From the NCBI RefSeq assembly GCF_000711695.1, contig NW_013547001.1, forward strand, positions 62,001 to 126,000: a stretch of 64,000 nt of DNA. The letters run 5' to 3'. The translations under genes were made by a program, and so were the position numbers. The stretch comes from Tilletiaria anomala UBC 951 (Eukaryota; Basidiomycota; Exobasidiomycetes; Georgefischeriales; Tilletiariaceae). Positions 23,573 through 34,938 of this stretch are shown one piece after another. Under the pieces are notes generated by a model. It saw only the letters and a list, made by a program, of their open reading frames with translations, did no database searches and was not told the DNA's origin. The stretch's first letter is position 1. Every line of letters begins with the position of its first letter.

Positions 23573-24135
23573 TGTAGATCATGCGGGCCGACGATGTAAG
23601 CATCACCCAGCGGGATGGAGCTTGAGCTGCTTTAAGTGTCCCAGTGTACCACGTGTCTGATGACTGGATATAAAGGAGGTTTCTTTGCTTGTATGACGTT
23701 CACAAACGAGTGCCAAAGGTCATCCGTGCCTCTCCCCTCAAAAAAAAATGTTTCGCTCTCGCTTTTGGCAGTGGGGACGACTGGCGCGTTCCCTCCAGCT
23801 CGTCATCACCTGGTCCTTTGATCTCCTCTCCCTCGATTCTTTTTGGTCTTCATCGAATCCAACATAAGATTCCAACACAACATGTCGCTGCGCTCGCCGG
23901 TAGGCACCCTCGGGATCACAACCAAGCCACCATCTCGAAAAGACTGATTTCCTCAAGCTCCTCGCACTGCTGCTGGCGGATGCAGTGCCCACTGTGCAAT
24001 TGCAGAATCGAGCATGTGAAACGTAATAAGTGGCGGGCTTTGGGCTGGCATGGCATCGAAATCAGTTAGAAGCGCTGCTTTTGTACATTGTAAATGCGCA
24101 TGTCACATCCTACAACCTGAAACGGGAGTCGTTCA
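23573..24135. other. Intergenic region between two minus-strand genes
   Basis: About 560 bases downstream of SmB and upstream of the membrane-protein gene. No supported frame. C/T-rich and A-rich tracts near 23740 and 23790-23850 fit a promoter and leader for the gene starting at 23572. Confidence 0.4.
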
Positions 24136-25348
24136 TCATTGTGGGGGCATGCCGAATCTGTCATCCGAAACAAGCAAATGCAAGAAAAAACGCGTGCGTC
24201 AGTTCTGGTTTCTCTCTTTTTTTTCCACCAGAAAAGGGCGTATACTCACCCAGGCGGAGGAGGCCTGAAACCCGGCGGGAAGCCTTGCGGGGGGCGGAGC
24301 GGCAAACCCTGCAAGCCCTGCATCCCGGGCATCCCAGGTGGGGGTGGCATACCGGGCATGCCAGGCGGCGGTAGTGGTCGAGCTCCGTATGGCATCGGAC
24401 GCCCAGCCATCATGGGGGGCGGGATACCACCGGGCGGCATCGGTAGCCCGCCTGGCCCGCCGCCGGGGGGCATCGCGAGACCCATCCCGCGGCCGGCAGG
24501 TGCGCCTCTGCCCGGTCCCGGAACGAGTCCTACGCCTGCTGGCCCGCCAGTCTTCTCCACTGGTGGAGGCGCGAGCACGGAGAGTGAGACGACCGTCTCG
24601 CCACGTAGAATGATTAGGCCTAGTGTGCGCTTCTGCTCTGGTTCTGGGACGTTCACTGCATCGTCATCATCGTCTTCCGCTCCCTCTGCAGCCTTGCCTT
24701 TTGTCTTTTTAGACGATCGTTTTAACGTTCGAAACTCTTCGGCTGCGGATGCGAGAAAAGAGAGGGAATGGCTCCATCAGCGTTTAGGCCCGTCTCGCAA
24801 AGGCGCTCGAGTGATGATTGTGAGCTTGTCAGACCGCGTGCAGGTGTCTGCCCACCCCTTGGTGCCGATGATGCCTTCGTCGCAACACTGGTAGTCCCGC
24901 TCGCAAGCTCGAAGAATAATATCCGGACTCAATGCATGCATCATGAGACCCTCCAGCCAGTCACACCGCAGATGCCATTCGCATTCCCAGTCCTTCACGC
25001 AGGGAATGCCACTCACTCTCTGCCATGACCAGGTTCATGTGGTTGTCAAAAGCGAGCATCTGACCTGTCAGCTGCCTCCCATCATTAAGCGTGATCTTGA
25101 GGCGATAGTTGATCAAGGCCATCATGCGGCCGCCCTTGGGCTTTGTTGGAGGCTGTTGGTCACCAACCCGAAACAGAAACAGAAACAGAAACAGACAGCC
25201 AATATGCGAAGCATAAGGATGTGTCAGGACCGGCGCGGCGGGAGGTTGCGCAGGCAAGGCGGGGATCGAGGTAGAGCAGAGCAATTTCGTCAGCCTCAAG
25301 TCGCTCATTTGCTCTGAGACACAGAAGGGAACGCGCTACACTGACCAT
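24136..25348 (-). CDS. SMB1: Spliceosomal Sm protein B (SmB)
   Basis: Core Sm-ring protein of the U1, U2, U4 and U5 snRNPs. Four coding exons fit: 25348-25346 (the ATG alone), 25152-25017, 24742-24250 and 24157-24136, giving 217 residues. The protein begins MPPTKPKGGRMMALINYRL and has the Sm fold with Sm1 (TLNDGRQLTGQMLAFDNHMN) and Sm2 (RTLGLIILRGETVVSLSV) motifs, a basic/acidic insert (KRSSKKTKGK then a run of Asp), and a long Pro/Gly/Met-rich tail ending PGFGMPPQ. The last 22-base exon is supported by a GTGAGT donor and a clean acceptor. A continuous upstream frame starting at 25308 also exists but reads through a (CAGAAA)n tract and looks intronic, so I prefer the ATG at 25348. Confidence 0.93.
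25168..25196. repeat. (CAGAAA)n microsatellite in SmB intron 1
   Basis: About four tandem copies of CAGAAA on the plus strand, read as (TTTCTG)n on the coding strand, lying just upstream of the proposed acceptor of SmB exon 2. It may serve as part of the pyrimidine tract. Confidence 0.85.
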
Positions 25349-26181
25349 GATTGTAGTGTGTTGACGAGGATGCTTGCTGAAGGGCCGCGTGCCAAGTGGA
25401 TGGGATGCCAGTCTGGTTGCGTCTGACAATGGTTCAGCAATCTTCCAACGGGCGAATCTGCGCCGAATCGATCCCGACGCTTCCGAGGTCTGTCGTCCGT
25501 CTTGTTGCAGGATGGAGGCTTGTCTTGGTCTGCACTTCTGATGGAGCACGCTAGACTTGGCGACACCGGGGTGTGAACAGAAAGTCAGAAGACCTCCAAG
25601 TGAAGTCAGAAGAGACCTCCATTGGCGCGTAGCGGCCGAGTTTACAAGCAATTGAGGAATAGCGAGTAAAGCTTGTGTAAATCCACGCTGGCTGTGCCAG
25701 CTATTAGTGCAAAGGTTAGGGTTTTTGAACCTTGATTTAGATTAGATACCGGGACAACCCAGCCTGCACCGCTGACATGGACGCAACATGGATGTGCGAG
25801 ATCTGATGATGAATGGGCTTTGGAAAGCGGGGTTGACAACCCCCGTTAACGATACCGACGCTTTCTTGGGCACGATCATTACCACATTGAGAGCAACGGG
25901 CTGCTGAGTGACCATGGAGGCTGCAAGGTCGAGCTTGCGGATGGACCCCTGGCTGCTTGGCATGCCACTACATCGTCCACCTACCAAAAGCTGACCGGAT
26001 CCCGAGCGCCCACCTGTCTGCTTCATGTGATTCATTTCATCTAAGCTGACATCGGTCTATGAAACGCTCGACCAGCCACCTGTATTAGAGGCGGCTGTAC
26101 ATAGAACATATCTGTCTATCTTGCCCATCATTCGCTTGAAGCTCATCGTCGATCCGTCATACCAGTTGGCCATACTTCAAA
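25349..26181. other. Divergent intergenic region
   Basis: About 830 bases between the starts of SmB (-) and the zinc-finger protein gene (+). Frames on both strands are short and without motifs. It presumably carries both promoters. Confidence 0.45.
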
Positions 26182-29113
26182 ATGAATTCCTTTCGTTCCA
26201 AGCAAGATTACATGTTCGCGACGTCCTCGCGACCCAAGCTCGCAGCGGTGACCAAACCGTTTTTAGATTTATGCCGGCGCACCGAGACCATGCTGGAACA
26301 AATTACTGGCGGCATGGTCGAGACAGAAGCCGAGTGGGATCGCAAGCACGATCGTCGCAGCGCCGCACCGGGTATGGTTCTTGTGAGCCCAGATGCAAAA
26401 AGGACTCGAGGTGGCGGATCGAGTACGGCGGGTAACAATACTTGGGGCAGGACCCGGAAACTAGGAGGTGTGGAAACTTGGGACGATAATATGGAGGAAT
26501 ATGCATTCCAGAAGAAAGAGGTCAAGTGCAAATCTTGTAAGCTCATCTTTGCAGAGAGGACAGGGCTCGACATGCACTATAGGCTTTTCCCGGTGAGCCT
26601 GCCTTGCATAACTCAAATCTCACTTCCACTGGCCAGCGCATTGATCACATTATACACAGGAGCATTCTGATCGAACAGCTTTCAAGGAAATGACATCCGA
26701 TGAATATTTTTCGCAATCAAGAACTAATCAGCCTTCAATATGCCCGCATCCCCGTCCTCGCGGGCACAGGAGGAGCGAAACCCTCGGCGTAATACCAACA
26801 GCATCGTCGCAGATGGCCTCCTCTGCATCTGCACACGATCCACCAGATGAAAGTGGGAGTGGAGACGGGTCTGTGAAAAGGAGCGACCACGAGGAGCAAG
26901 AAGAAATGATGTACGTTCAGCGAGGGGATACGGCGAGAAAGGATAGCCACTTGCGCTCGTACTCGCTCGGTGCCGCGGATCTTCTCGACTTCGCCTGGTC
27001 TGAGAGCCAAGATCAGCCGCAGCCGGATCTGGAGCTATCGTCATACATTGGTGCTCTGCCTCCACAGTTGACATCGGCGCAAGTTTCTAGCACAGTATCC
27101 TCGTCGAGGAGTAGTTCGCGGAATGAGATGGTGGGTGGGCACAAGCGTACCGATTTCTTCGGTTCCACCAGCTCAATCGGAACCGGCGTGTTGCGCGATT
27201 ATCCTATACGGCCAGCGCACGGAAGACGAGGATCGTCAAGCTCCATCGGCGTTGACCTACCGCGTTCTTACTCTGGGGTTGCGCTAGCGAACGGCGGCCA
27301 GAGCGCTTCAGTCGATTCAACGCGCTCGTTCGGGATGGGCGGCGGCCCGAGCAGCTATCCTCGCCAGTCACACGGTGGACGTCGAGATTCGACCATCTCC
27401 ATTGGCTCGCTAGACGTTAGCGTGCGGCGTTCCGACCCACAGCGACCCTTTATGGAAGGCGAGAGCAGCTCCTTTGAATCAATCAGGTTTATTGAGTCGG
27501 TTGCTGCTGCTGGAGTCGGAGCGTATTCCCCGCCGAAAGCTCGCGAACACACCAGCTCGATCAGGTCTATTGGCGCTGGTCTCTCGCGGATGCATGCTCG
27601 GCGACCTGCAAATGACCCCAAGGACACTTCCAACTCGATCAGTTCGGTCGTGGACAGCGTGCCGGGAACATCTGCCAGTGTCTCAGCACGCGAGCAGAAG
27701 GACTTGGCGAATTATCTCAACGCATTCGGCGCGGCTGATGTTCTGCGACCTGCACAAACATCAGAAAGGGCTCTCAATTCACCTGCACCGGCACCTGCGC
27801 CACCGCCTGTTCCCCTGCCACCGCCTTTGCCACCCCTACCTGTCGTGCCGAGACGACAACCGCTGCAACAGAAGCCAGCTCCGCCCGTCCCACCGCCACC
27901 TGTGCCGCTTCGAAAAGCGACATTCCCCCTGCCTCCGTCGAAAGCACAGGGTGTGCAGACACGACTCGAACACGAAAAGGACATGCCCATTGCTGTGCTG
28001 ATGAACGATCTGGAGGTTGTGCGCGCGCATCTGAGCCAGGAATTGGAGACAGAGCACGTCCAGAGGCAACTGCAGCTACAGCAACATCAACGAACGAAGC
28101 AAAACAACGGAGCGTCCTCTGAGAGTGCCGGAGACTTGGGGCGATTCTTGCTGCTTTCGATCAAGGGCAAGCCCAGCGGTGGTGGGATATGTTCCAACAT
28201 TCCACCTGCGTCGTCTGCCCCTATCGTGATGCCCAGTCAGCAACAAAGCTCAAGAAGAAATCATCATCTTTCTTTACAACAGCGAAGCGGTTCCACCGCG
28301 ATGACAGATACGATCGTATCCTCATCACAAGAGTACCTTGCGCCGTCTGCAGACATGGCCGCTGCCTCCAGCACCGATGCCTATCCTTCGCATTGGGAAG
28401 AGATGCGAGCGAAAGCTCGAGAGCCACTGATGATGGTTCGCGATGGCTATAGCATGGGCCCCAGTAGAAGCACTAGCGACACAGAGGGGATCACCGGAGC
28501 TTCCTCCTTTGAGCCGCAGCTACACTCGGCCACAGGAACATTGATAGCGTGGACATCACAGGACCGTAATTCAACAGATTCTGAAGATGCAGCAGAGCAT
28601 TTGTGCAACGTCAACAAATGCACCAGCATACCGACGCTCCCTTTACCATTTGAAAACTCCTCTATCTGCGATTCGCCGCTCTTAGGCGCCAGCGATGAGA
28701 TGCGGCTATGGACCAAGTTCCAAGACCCCGAGTCGCTTTCGTCTACGTCGGACCTGTCGCACTCGAATGATGGCCTTGAAGAGCCCAAGAAAGCAACTGG
28801 GCCAGGGCAGGTGAACCAAACCATCTCACCAAGTGGGTCGTATCCGCTACCATCACGGATGAATGTTAGTACGCAGAGCAACGACGCCTCCGCCACCCCT
28901 GCCGCCGTTAATGGACAGGTGCCGCGGGTCGATTCCTGTTTTCAAGTGCCCACAGCCACAGCGCAGAATGCATCCTCCTCTCCACCTGTGCCATCGTATC
29001 CGGCGCGCCCAGCGCGAAGACTTGCGCCTGCCCTCCCTACAGGTGCGCGAAGAGCGTCGCTGGGCCCACCACCGCCACTACCACCGATGCCAGCGGTTGA
29101 TCCTTTCGCTTGA
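26182..29113 (+). CDS. Zinc-finger and polyproline protein, unknown function
   Basis: Two exons (26182-26592, 26660-29113) encode about 954 residues. Near residues 115-140 lies a single C2H2-like finger, CKSCKLIFAERTGLDMH ending in FPEHSD (spacing C-2-C-12-H-6-H); the intron cuts it just before the last His. The rest is disordered. A loosely repeated element with core SSIG or SIG plus a following basic or aromatic patch occurs about five times between residues 280 and 460. A strong polyproline tract follows (PPPLPPLPVVPRR, PPVPPPPVPLRK), then a Gln-rich helix, and the protein ends RRASLGPPPPLPPMP. The proline tracts resemble SH3 or profilin ligands, so a cytoskeletal or signalling scaffold is possible. 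Family not recognised. Confidence 0.75.
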
Positions 29114-29288
29114 CGCGCGCAGCGTCGAGATTCTTATCTGGCCGATGTTTCCCCTTACACTTGCGCAAATTCGCTAAGTGACGCACGACAAGCATGCCAA
29201 TATTGTCGCAAAAAGAATCAAGTCCAGCCGCCGAATTAGCGTACCATTTTGCCCTCTGTGATGCATTCTGCAAGCACCTGAGTGTATT

Positions 29289-31241
29289 CTACCAACCAAA
29301 TACAGCATCGTTGATCCTTCCCAGCAAGCCGCTCCCTGGTTGTTGACCCTTAGCCGATCCGCCAGAGGCTCCCTCATTGCCCGCAGGCCGCTGTGCGAAA
29401 AGCGAGCTGGCCGCCGTCGGCCCAACTGAGCTGGTACCAGCTGATGTGCCGCCGAAAGCAGCATTGCGCAGCTGGGTTAAAGGGTTGCCATTGCTCCCAC
29501 TGCCACTTCCCCTTGCGCCACCGGAGGCTGAGGGACTGGACGCGAAGACGGCGTTCTTAGAGCCGATGACAGAGATCGGTCTGCCGATATGCGTTCGTGG
29601 TGTGCCAGTGCCACCGCTCAGCGTGCTTGTCCGCTGGGTAGGAGCTATGCCATTCGCACCCGCTGATGTGCTGCTGCCTGGGCCTGCAGCTGCGGCGTGA
29701 GCCGCCGTCGAGGCGGAGGGTGTCCCATTCGGAGAGGCGCCCGTGCCTTTGGTGAAGGCACCTGAGCTCAGCCCACCGACAATCATCTCACGCTGCAGGC
29801 CGTCGTCCTTCCAACGCACACCCACCATCGCGATCCCTGCAAAAATCTCGCCATTGCGCCTGATTGCCCTGAGTGCAGCCCACGGGTCCTTATAGACAAT
29901 CTCCAGGCAGCCGTCTGTCGTGCTTACCGCACTGAGCGTGACCCAATCCGTGCTTTGCACCAAGCCCAAGGTGGAGAAATGCTCGGTAATCACGGCTTCT
30001 AAAGCACGCGGGAAGCCAAAGACGAGGATCGTCCGCAACGATGGGTTATCAGCAGCTGCTGAGGTTTGATGGGAAGATCCGCGCAAGTTGTGAGAAGCGC
30101 CAGCTTCAGGTGCAGCGGTTTTGGCGGGCGCACCGCTCGCTCGACCAAGAAAGCCTGATTCATCCCGTGCCATCGAGCGCTGCGCTGCGAACGACGAGTC
30201 GCTCATCTCGTTGTCCTGCGCAAGCGACTCAATCGGAGGGGCGTAATCTTCTTCATCCATGCCTGCGCCTGCACCCGCAGCGGCGCCAGCTGAAGCGCAT
30301 ATCGATGCAGCAGGCGGAGATTTGGACAGCCGCAAGCCGCGACTGAGGGACGGGGAGCGACCGAATGAGACGCTGTGCCTACCCGATGGTGCTCTTCCTT
30401 TCGATCGAAGACCGGAGGGACCAAACACACTCTTGCCTGCGCCAAATGCACTGTCATCGAGCGAGCCGACCCCCGCGGCATCTGCCGGCGAGCCCGACGT
30501 AAAGAAGGCCGATGAGAAACGCTGGTTGGGCGAGCTGCTTGTGCCACCCACGCCTGAGCCAGCGCCAATATCAGCGCGTGACGAGCGAATGCGGTCAGAT
30601 CCGAATGGTGTCGATGGTCCAGCGCCTGACTCCGGGTCCTTGCTGCGAGGAGGCGACGCCGAGGGTCTCGAGGCGTGCAGCGGCGAAGAGTAAGGCTTCG
30701 GATCGGAAGAAAGTGGCGTGAGAAAAGACGGGGCATCTGTGGCTTTCGCGCAGAACGATCTGTCTATTTCACTCACTCTGGCCTCCTTAAGCTTGCTGAG
30801 GTAGCCCGGAAGATACTCTGTATTTGCGCCGGAAGGCCCTGCCGCGCCAATCGCACCTTGCTGCCCGCCCATAGGTCCCCCTCCTGCAAAGCCGCTGTAG
30901 CCAGCATTACTGTTGTTCATACCGAACAAAGATCCAGCACCGGCATAAGCGGACGTAGATGGTGCAAGTCCATATCCCACATTTTGTTGCGCCATTGGTG
31001 ATTGGCCGGGAAAAGGCTGGGGTTGTTGCTGATGTTGCGGCTGTCCATATTGCTGCACCTGTTGCTGCTGATGCGGCGCATGCGGTTGAAATGGATGAAA
31101 AGTCCCTGGTTGCTGTTGCTGTTGGTGCTGCTGCTGTTGCTGCAGACCAGAGCCAGCAAAACCTGCACCCCCAGCCGGACCTGCAGGAGCGGATTGGCGG
31201 CTCAGGTCGCCGACAGATAGTGGACCAGGGGATGCAAACAT
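29289..31241 (-). CDS. NUP53: Nucleoporin Nup53/Nup35 (MPPN RRM)
   Basis: Inner-ring nuclear pore subunit. Single exon of 650 residues. Seen: a Gln/Gly-rich N-terminus with CAG-type runs, a short helical segment LPGYLSKLKEARVSEIDR, Ser-rich linkers, then the non-canonical MPPN/RRM fold: RTILVFGFPRALEAVITEHF, STLGLVQSTDWVTLSA, LEIVYKDPWAALRAIRRNGE, GIAMVGVRW. The C-terminus GSGLLGRINDAVFGW matches the terminal amphipathic helix that lets Nup53 proteins bind the nuclear membrane. Layout equals the fungal Nup53/Nup59 family, though this copy is longer because of Gly/Ser-rich linkers. Confidence 0.93.
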   Translation of the reverse strand: MFASPGPLSVGDLSRQSAPAGPAGGAGFAGSGLQQQQQHQQQQQPGTFHPFQPHAPHQQQQVQQYGQPQHQQQPQPFPGQSPMAQQNVGYGLAPSTSAYAGAGSLFGMNNSNAGYSGFAGGGPMGGQQGAIGAAGPSGANTEYLPGYLSKLKEARVSEIDRSFCAKATDAPSFLTPLSSDPKPYSSPLHASRPSASPPRSKDPESGAGPSTPFGSDRIRSSRADIGAGSGVGGTSSSPNQRFSSAFFTSGSPADAAGVGSLDDSAFGAGKSVFGPSGLRSKGRAPSGRHSVSFGRSPSLSRGLRLSKSPPAASICASAGAAAGAGAGMDEEDYAPPIESLAQDNEMSDSSFAAQRSMARDESGFLGRASGAPAKTAAPEAGASHNLRGSSHQTSAAADNPSLRTILVFGFPRALEAVITEHFSTLGLVQSTDWVTLSAVSTTDGCLEIVYKDPWAALRAIRRNGEIFAGIAMVGVRWKDDGLQREMIVGGLSSGAFTKGTGASPNGTPSASTAAHAAAAGPGSSTSAGANGIAPTQRTSTLSGGTGTPRTHIGRPISVIGSKNAVFASSPSASGGARGSGSGSNGNPLTQLRNAAFGGTSAGTSSVGPTAASSLFAQRPAGNEGASGGSAKGQQPGSGLLGRINDAVFGW

Positions 31242-31868
31242 ATTTGTTAATTCAGCGATGTGGAAGCCGCGGATACCTGCACCCTGGCGAAGGTGTCTGT
31301 AGCTACGAAACGAATTGGTTACAGACGCACAGTCGTATCACATATGGATGGATATAATTGTTGGGGCAGCAGAGAATTGAGAAGCTGGAAGAGATAAACC
31401 ATGAACGTCGGTCCAAGGACGCGTCAAATTCTCTCTCCTTTCATTCAGTTGCTCTAAACTCTGCAAAACGCGTGCACAGTGTAGAAATGTCACTATTGAC
31501 GATCCAACATGGACATCAACCAACATTTCTCCGCTCAAGTGAATGACGACCCCCTTTTCTGCTCCATTGCTTGGGATCGTCCGGAAAGCAATGAAAAAGG
31601 CGTACCTGTTGTGTACACTAATGGATTCGCGTCGGCCACGGTGGCTGGTGGCGCAGATGGAAGGAAGGAAGCATGGTAGAGACGAAGGCGAAGCGAACCT
31701 AGTGTATTTCTACAGGACAATGCTACTGTACAGTTTCAGGCTTCTCATGAGTACATACATCAGGAACATGCCGAGATTCCATTTGTCGAGGGAGCCAGAG
31801 GCGCACGTTGCGGTTGGTAATGTTGGTCCACAACAGCGCGCGTGCGTAGGATACCCTCATGCACTGCA
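31242..31868. other. Intergenic region between two minus-strand genes
   Basis: About 630 bases between the start of NUP53 and the end of the aminopeptidase gene. No supported frame and no repeats seen. Confidence 0.45.
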
Positions 31869-33363
31869 TCAAGCCTGTTGGCCTGCAAGCTCGACCGCAA
31901 AAGCGGTGGTGAGACGGACAAACTTGAGCATGTGGTCGAACGAGTAGCCTTCAGCAGTGGTCGTGTCGCCCGATGTCTTTAGATCGTCGAGGAGGGCAGG
32001 GGAGAACACGCGATCAGCGCCTCTTGTCGCTCTCAAAGGACACGACACAGAACATGCACTCACATGGATGTTCCGCAAGTTGCAGTCATCGTACAAGCCC
32101 TCCACGGCGAAAGCAGCAGGAATTCCAGCCTTCATCCAGCTCGCATGGTCGGACGCAGCGTAGCCGATCTTGGTCTGCGCAGCTGGAATGTCGAGATATT
32201 CTGTCACGAGCATCTCCAGGAAGGAGGTCAGCTTTGGATCCGTAAAGTCTGCAACGAGCGCAATCTTTTCGGCTGTTCCTGGCTTCAAGAAAGCTGTCAC
32301 TATTCGAAGGTTGTCGTGCAGATGCGTCAAAAGTAGTCGCACTGAAAAGCGAGATTGCAAAGATGCACTCACTGTCCTGTTGCAGCATGGCGCGCACTTC
32401 CCTGCCTCGCTGAACGTAGCTCTTGACAATCTCTTGACTGCCGAGCAGGCCGCCCTCTTCCGCAGAGTACCAATGCCATTCGAGATCATAGTCACCTTGA
32501 GGCTGCCAGCCGACAGCTAGCAAAGCCCGGAGTGCCTCGAGTAACGTCGCTGTCCCACTGCCGTCATCGTCGCCGCCTGGGGCCGGCAAGAATGGGATGA
32601 ATGCTGTGCTGTCAAGGTGAGCACCGAGAATGACGACCGGCTTGTGCTCCTTCTTGATTGACTTGGAAGCATCAAATGGCTGAGAAGAAGAGTTTGATGG
32701 GAAGTGCATGATGATGCTGTTCTGCTGCCAGTCATGCTCAAACTCGCTAACAGTGATCTGCGGATTGGTGCTGGCAATCTCCTTGACTTTGCTCAGCAGC
32801 CACAGTTGGCTCTCTCTACCGGTTGCACTGCGGTAGTAGCGGTTGCGAAAAGACGTGAATTTCTTAAGATTGGCGCGCGGGCCATCGGCGGTAATGTTGG
32901 AGAAGACGCGGGTCTTGAGGAAATCGGCATGAGCAGCCTTGGTAGGCCAGGGGCGCTTCGACGCTGTCGAGGCTAGCGAAGTAGACACCACAGGAAAGTC
33001 CGCATGATCGGTCACATCAACAAATTTGACGCCACGCATGAAGAGAAGGTGCTTGCCGAGCTCAGTTGTCCAATATGGCTCTTGGTCGGGAGAGGCTGCA
33101 GGGAAGTTCAGGTAGGTTATGAGCAAATGACAACGCGACGGGCATCGCGACACCAAAAGGAGCCACTGACTTTGAATCATGCGCCACGTGACAGCATGCT
33201 TGACCTCTCCCCAAAGCGCGGAGATGACAGCAGAAGCCCCTCCAGCGATATTTGTCGTCCAGTCCAGCTTGAGCGACGTTGATGCTCCCGATGTTGGAGC
33301 GGCCGAGATGCCCGGCGTCAAGCCGATGAGGGCCACCGCTGCAAAGGAGGTGGAGAGCTTCAT
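31869..33363 (-). CDS. Secreted M28 aminopeptidase (Lap-type)
   Basis: Extracellular zinc aminopeptidase of family M28, like fungal leucine aminopeptidases. Four exons fit: 33363-33171, 33095-32373, 32299-32064 and 31976-31869, giving 419 residues. The start MKLSTSFAAVALIGLTPGISA is a clear signal peptide; an upstream in-frame Met was rejected because it would bury it. Metal ligands in order: ILGAHLDS (His), PAPGGDDDGSG (Asp), WYSAEEGGLLGS (catalytic Glu plus ligand), VADFTD (Asp region) and GYAASDHASW (His). The end EGYSFDHMLKFVRLTTAFAVELA is typical of the family. Residues about 70-160 form the propeptide. Intron 1 (75 bases) has no in-frame stop and could be retained. It probably releases amino acids from peptides outside the cell. 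Confidence 0.93.
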
Positions 33364-33860
33364 AGCAATCGATTGCTTCGGATGGGTCGTTAACGTCCTC
33401 GATATGCTTATTAGATATGTCTTTCTGCATACAAGGTTTGGACGAGTTGAAGAGAGCATACACATAGGAGAGCGGGTACATCAAAGCTGGCGACAATGGG
33501 GCATGCGGACGATAGTCGCCACCGGACGTTGCTGCACGCGGCCCGCCTGCACTCCAGACTTGGATGGTCAGGAGAGTGTGGGGTCCTGACTGATATGATT
33601 ACATAATGTATTGCCCGAACATATTAGGGTTGCCCTTGCCTCCAGTTCTCGTCAATCGCATTTTACCGTTCGAGTCGCTGCTCAAAGTCTTACTCAGACG
33701 TCTCTGAAGTCACGACCCTCAACCAAGCTTTTGGCTTCACCATCGCTCTCACCACTCACCAGATTAGTATCGGTGTGGGAAAAAGAGCTCGCACGCACAA
33801 CAAGTTTCAGCTCGGACCCCTGCTTTCATTTGAAGCTGGCGTGAGCCTGAGCCATTAGAG

Positions 33861-34740
33861 ATGGAAGCCGAGCCAACCGCAGCGGCCGCCGCGCCGCAAG
33901 CCGAAGAAGCCAAAGGCGATGCAGCCGATTCGATTTCAGAACATGCGAGCGAAAGCGTCTACATCAACAACCTCAACGAAGACATCAAAATCGATGTGCT
34001 CAAACAAACGCTCAAGAATCTCTTCGGTGTCTACGGGCCCGTGCTGAGCGTGCAAGCGCAGAAAAACGTGCGGATGCGAGGTCAGGCATTCGTCGCGTTT
34101 GCATCCAAAGAGCAGGCTGCGAAAGCCGTCAAGGAGGTCGCTGGCTTCCCACTGTACGGCAAACCGATCCAGATCTCATTCGCGCGGCACAGGAGCACAA
34201 GCGTAGTCGAGAAGCTCAACGCAGGGAATGCCGATGTGGTTAGAGAGCACAAGCGATGGCTTAAGGCGCATCAGGCACGACAGCGTAGAGGGAATCAGCT
34301 GCGGAGGAATGACCTGGCCGCGAAGATTGCAGAGAAGAAAGCTGCTGCTGGAGAGCTTGATGAGCAGTCAGCAGCGGCGCTTCCTGGTGCGCACAAGAGG
34401 CAAGAAATCGCGATGCCCGACGAGTATCTGCCACCGAACAAACTCCTATTCGTACAGAATCTGCCGGAAGGAACAACGCGCGAAGCGGTCGAGGCGCTGT
34501 TTTCCTCTTTGGACAATTTTGCCGACATCAGACCTGTGCCAGGCAATACCAAGATCGCATTCGTCGAATTTGCAGACATTCCTAGCAGCACGTCAGCAAG
34601 AGAGAAGTTGAATGGGTATGCGTTCCCAAGTGGGGAGAAGATCAAGGTGGGACAGACCTTGGACAGTCACATCAAGCGAAATGCAAGTCTGGCTGACGAC
34701 GGATTTGTTCCCTTGCTTGCAGATCACCTTTGCAAGGTGA
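33861..34740 (+). CDS. U1A/U2B''-type snRNP protein
   Basis: Spliceosomal protein that binds the U1 or U2 snRNA stem-loop; many fungi have one SNF-like protein doing both or only the U2B'' part. Two exons (33861-34646 and only 18 coding bases at 34723-34740) give 267 residues. RRM1: VYINNLNEDIKIDVLKQTLK (RNP2), MRGQAFVAF (RNP1), then GFPLYGKPIQISFAR. A charged linker (KRWLKAHQARQRRG) leads to RRM2: NKLLFVQNLPEGTTREAVEA and NTKIAFVEF. The short last exon restores the expected final strand EKIKITFAR; without splicing the frame runs on into unrelated sequence. Paralogue identity (U1A or U2B'') cannot be settled here. Confidence 0.92.
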
Positions 34741-34938
34741 CGGCTTTACGATGCTCGGAAAGTGTATTTGTAACGATTTCTTCTACAATGCTGGATGCTC
34801 AATTCGCTATGGAGGAAAAACATGACTCGTATGCTACAAGAAATTGCGGAAGAAAGCTATAGTATCTACAAGCCAATCTTTCTGGGAATTCTTGGGGCGA
34901 ACCACTCGGAAACGTCGGATAACGAGCGGTTATCCCGG

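Noticed and set aside
24139-24894. Plus-strand frame of 251 codons rich in Gly and Pro
   Set aside because: Antisense of the Pro/Gly-rich tail of SmB; Gly and Pro codons are complementary, which keeps the frame open.
25017-25308. SmB start at 25308 with a continuous first exon
   Set aside because: It would put a repeat-derived Leu/Phe run and about 45 extra residues before the Sm domain, unlike the family; a GT-AG intron removes this cleanly.
33364-33465. Longer N-terminus for the M28 aminopeptidase
   Set aside because: The upstream Met would place about 34 residues before a perfect signal peptide; the inner Met is the better start.
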